Assembly (NCBI GenBank): GCA_964512225.1
Contig: CAZEKB010000009.1
Coordinates: 1-64,000, forward strand
DNA: 64,000 nt
Reading direction: 5' to 3'
Source of the DNA: CAZEKB01 sp964512225
GTDB taxonomy: Bacteria > Myxococcota_A > UBA796 > UBA9615
The notes under the pieces are model-generated. The model was not told where the DNA came from and did not search any database. It saw nothing but the letters and a program-made list of their open reading frames with translations. Positions within the stretch are counted from its first letter, which is position 1; each line of letters begins with the position of its first letter. A program made the translations under genes and the position numbers. This document shows, piece by piece, positions 63,001-64,000 of the stretch.

Positions 63001-63888
63001 ACCGAGGGCCTCGCGGCGTGGCATCGCGGCGACTGGGCGCGGTCCGCCCGGCTCTGCAACGAGTGCACGCGCATCTTCCGCGACGCCACCACCGGCACCG
63101 CCTGGGAGGTGGACTGGACCCGGCTGTACGCCCTGAGCGCGCGCATGTACCTGGGCGACGTGGAGGGCGTCGCCCGGGACCTGGAGGCCACCCACGAAGG
63201 CGCGCTCGCTCGCGGCGACGTCCTCGCCGCCAACAACTTCCGGCTCGGGGTCGCCTCGATCGCCCGGCTGCTCATCGGCGACGTGGACGCGGCCCTCGAT
63301 CTGGCCGAGCGGGCGCGACGCACGTGGCCCACCGGGACCTACCACTCGCAGCGGTACCAGTACGTCCTGTTCATGACGCAGGCCGCGCTCTTCCGCGGGC
63401 GGCCCTGGGAGGCGTGGTCGCTGATCGACGAGGCCTGGCCGCGCCTCAAGGCGGCGCACTTCCTGGACCTCGAGGTCCCGCGGGTGGAGCTCGCGCACCT
63501 GCGCGGTCGGGCGGCCCTCGCGGCGGCGGCGAGCCCCACCCGGGAGGCCGGGGCGGGCAGGCCCGGCAAGGCGCGTCTGCTCCGGTCGGCGGCCTCGGCG
63601 GCCCGCACGGTGGCGGGATCGTCGACACCCCCGGCCGCCCCCCTCGCGAGCCTGCTGCGGGCCTCGATCGCGAAGATCAAGGGGCGCCCCGCGGCCGGCG
63701 TGGACCACGCGCTGGCCGAAGCAGAGGTCGGGTTCGAGGCGGCGAGCATGGCGCTGTACCGCGAGGTCACCGCGGCGGTGCGGGTGGCCCGGCGGACGGG
63801 CGAGCCCCTGCGGGCGCAGGGCCCGGCCACCGAGGCCGTCGCGGACCTGCCCGCGGCCGTCGCCATGCTCGCTCCGGGCCTGCTGTGA
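60043..63888 (+). CDS. Ser/Thr kinase - AAA-type ATPase - TPR regulator (PknK-like)
   Basis: This is a 1281-residue cytosolic protein. The kinase domain (about 14-320) has LGRLGEGGQGWVYRVFD, ALKRVKRLGG, HHRDVKPANTF, VLVDFGLSSR and GTVDYMAPEQ, with a Pro/Gly-rich insertion of about 50 residues near 107-155. A STAND/AAA-like ATPase (about 345-600) follows: Walker A VGESGIGKTATVG and Walker B FVAWIDDLQWTD. The C-terminal half is TPR-like helical repeats with no visible DNA-binding domain. Such kinases integrate signals through ATPase and TPR parts. It starts at GTG 60043, with GGGGG and GAGG nearby. The stop overlaps the next start by GTGA. Confidence 0.92.
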   Translation: MGSEEADFEGTDRYRVLGRLGEGGQGWVYRVFDAKREMELALKRVKRLGGQGLYELKREYRIRQGIHHPGLVRLVDLHVPPPEDPDDNAFFTMEIVVGTDFLRWLWKGTSRPQEFRPTQVPQGPTTDPSDGLEPTESDPLGAGSPMPTGPDAEGFEARLRSGFGQLVEALDALHRQGVHHRDVKPANTFVTDEDRVVLVDFGLSSRIPSWERPERHGLRPAGTVDYMAPEQARNHPPTPAVDLYAVGAMLFQALTGRLPFRGTPKHILEWKQQNDAPHPLSLSPEVPRDLAELARDLLERDPQRRPRAEEVLDRLSGHTQSFGEFGPDDETGEVNVTLPLIQPPGRVAFVGRGGEIATMRRAWERAATTERLQVVHVVGESGIGKTATVGEFLTWVRRDQKALVFQGRCRLHESVPYKALDAVVDGVGARLARVRPDAVDALLPEHRWELTRIFPVLGRLKSFADVRAPDHEPEPAVVRERGVRALRILLERLSRIRPFVAWIDDLQWTDRDSLDVLKELVRGAEAPQAVLVLSYRAEDRDGEALRAVRALDGLRVEDEHVHEVHLGALADAELLELAGSVLDAHQPDFSKRAEEIIRDCGGSPFFAGQLALHASAAAEDGSEISLGNVVLRRIESLPPTPRKLLDFVSVLGRTTSEEFVLQAAGASAGDELLLAELADSRLLRRTSSGAGAAVAPYHDKLTESVLGALAANDRRSIHRSIAESLEGRPTLDLESLYRHWRGADDRGKAGGYAAQAGDRAAETLAFDRASVLYERALDLLGDDVDRASLLRKLADALANRGRGEEAGRRYEEAAVAAGEGGAPRLEVLRVRRWAAEQYLQAGAYERGMEIFRAVLGELKVRVPRRPLLVSVFGRLWAALRGLRHRDLSEADVQEETRHRLDALWGAGTRLAPINHGLADSLGVLYLLEAMRGGDRLRVARGILNESVWNAGIGGPMLVRRYWKLMARGRALAATSNEPYDRGFVMHTEGLAAWHRGDWARSARLCNECTRIFRDATTGTAWEVDWTRLYALSARMYLGDVEGVARDLEATHEGALARGDVLAANNFRLGVASIARLLIGDVDAALDLAERARRTWPTGTYHSQRYQYVLFMTQAALFRGRPWEAWSLIDEAWPRLKAAHFLDLEVPRVELAHLRGRAALAAAASPTREAGAGRPGKARLLRSAASAARTVAGSSTPPAAPLASLLRASIAKIKGRPAAGVDHALAEAEVGFEAASMALYREVTAAVRVARRTGEPLRAQGPATEAVADLPAAVAMLAPGLL

Positions 63889-64000
63889 GCCTCCGGATCG
63901 CGGTCGCCGGGGGCGGCATCGCCGGGCTCGCGACGGCCGTCGCCCTCCGGTCCGAGGGGCACACGGTCGACGTATACGAGCGCCGGGAGGACCCCGCGCA
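63885..64000 (+). CDS. FAD-dependent oxidoreductase, N-terminus only
   Basis: The frame opens at GTG 63885, overlapping the kinase stop, and runs off the right edge after 38 codons. The sequence LRIAVAGGGIAGLATAVALR is the GxGxxG dinucleotide-binding motif, followed by VDVYERRED, where the acidic end of the second strand binds the FAD ribose. This matches the aromatic-ring or squalene-type monooxygenase group. The remainder lies outside the window. Confidence 0.85.
   Translation, partial: MSLRIAVAGGGIAGLATAVALRSEGHTVDVYERREDPA

Overview
The window is very GC-rich chromosomal DNA with strongly GC-biased third codon positions, dense gene packing and frequent stop/start overlaps (ATGA, GTGA, TGATG). 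The gene set is a serine palmitoyltransferase-type ceramide pathway, Hanks-type kinases, FHA and HD-GYP signalling, many exported lipoproteins, and Asp-Asp-Asp-Ser-Ala tracts in exported proteins. This suggests a Gram-negative member of the Myxococcota / former Deltaproteobacteria. That placement is inference, since no rRNA or other marker settles it. I saw no rRNA, tRNA, CRISPR array, transposase or prophage gene. Nearly all long reading frames antisense to the genes listed are GC-driven shadows.

Layout. 1-5.8 kb, minus strand: an exported protein of unknown function with a poly-Asp tail, then a pair of M16 peptidases. 5.9-10.3 kb, plus: FHA-GAF-HD-GYP regulator, DEAD-box RNA helicase, methionine aminopeptidase. 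10.3-17.2 kb: FmdB-like zinc ribbon protein, enoyl-ACP reductase-like SDR, PspA, extended SDR, small membrane protein, long coiled-coil exported protein, membrane-anchored unknown. 17.2-24.4 kb, plus: a probable operon of serine palmitoyltransferase, GNAT-type ceramide synthase, ceramide reductase-like SDR and an AsmA-like/GT51 peptidoglycan glycosyltransferase fusion, followed by a 50-residue Pup-like protein ending in Gly-Gly-Glu and a PafA/Dop-family enzyme with inserted membrane segments. 24.4-30.9 kb: sphingomyelinase-like phosphodiesterase, M20 peptidase, ABC ATPase, ribF, aroE, tyrS. 31-36.2 kb, minus: lipoprotein, UbiA-family prenyltransferase, exported unknown, beta-barrel and LolA-like protein. 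36.3-38.3 kb, minus: larC and larB for the nickel pincer cofactor. 38.3-43.6 kb, plus: CRTAC1/VCBS lipoprotein, PLOD-type glycosyltransferase, S41 peptidase. 43.6-48.1 kb, minus: pentapeptide-repeat protein, membrane unknown, SGNH hydrolase split by a repeat region. 48.3-50.2 kb, plus: glnB-glnA behind a sigma-54 promoter. 50.3-55.9 kb: phosphodiesterase lipoprotein, CBS protein, cyclic-nucleotide-binding Ser/Thr kinase, convergent class III cyclase. 56-64 kb: exported alpha/alpha-barrel protein, degenerate NAPE-PLD-like metallo-hydrolase, unknown protein, patatin, PknK-like kinase-ATPase-TPR protein, start of a flavoprotein.

The most notable item is the 22.6-24.4 kb pair. It looks like a compact, possibly membrane-anchored, protein-tagging module related to pupylation, with no proteasome genes in view and an apparent CTG start codon for the ligase-like gene. 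Other points of interest are the compact ceramide operon, the cyclase / cyclic-nucleotide kinase pair with two CRP-like palindromes nearby, a metallo-hydrolase lacking two canonical metal ligands, and acidic residues shortly after the lipobox cysteine in several lipoproteins.
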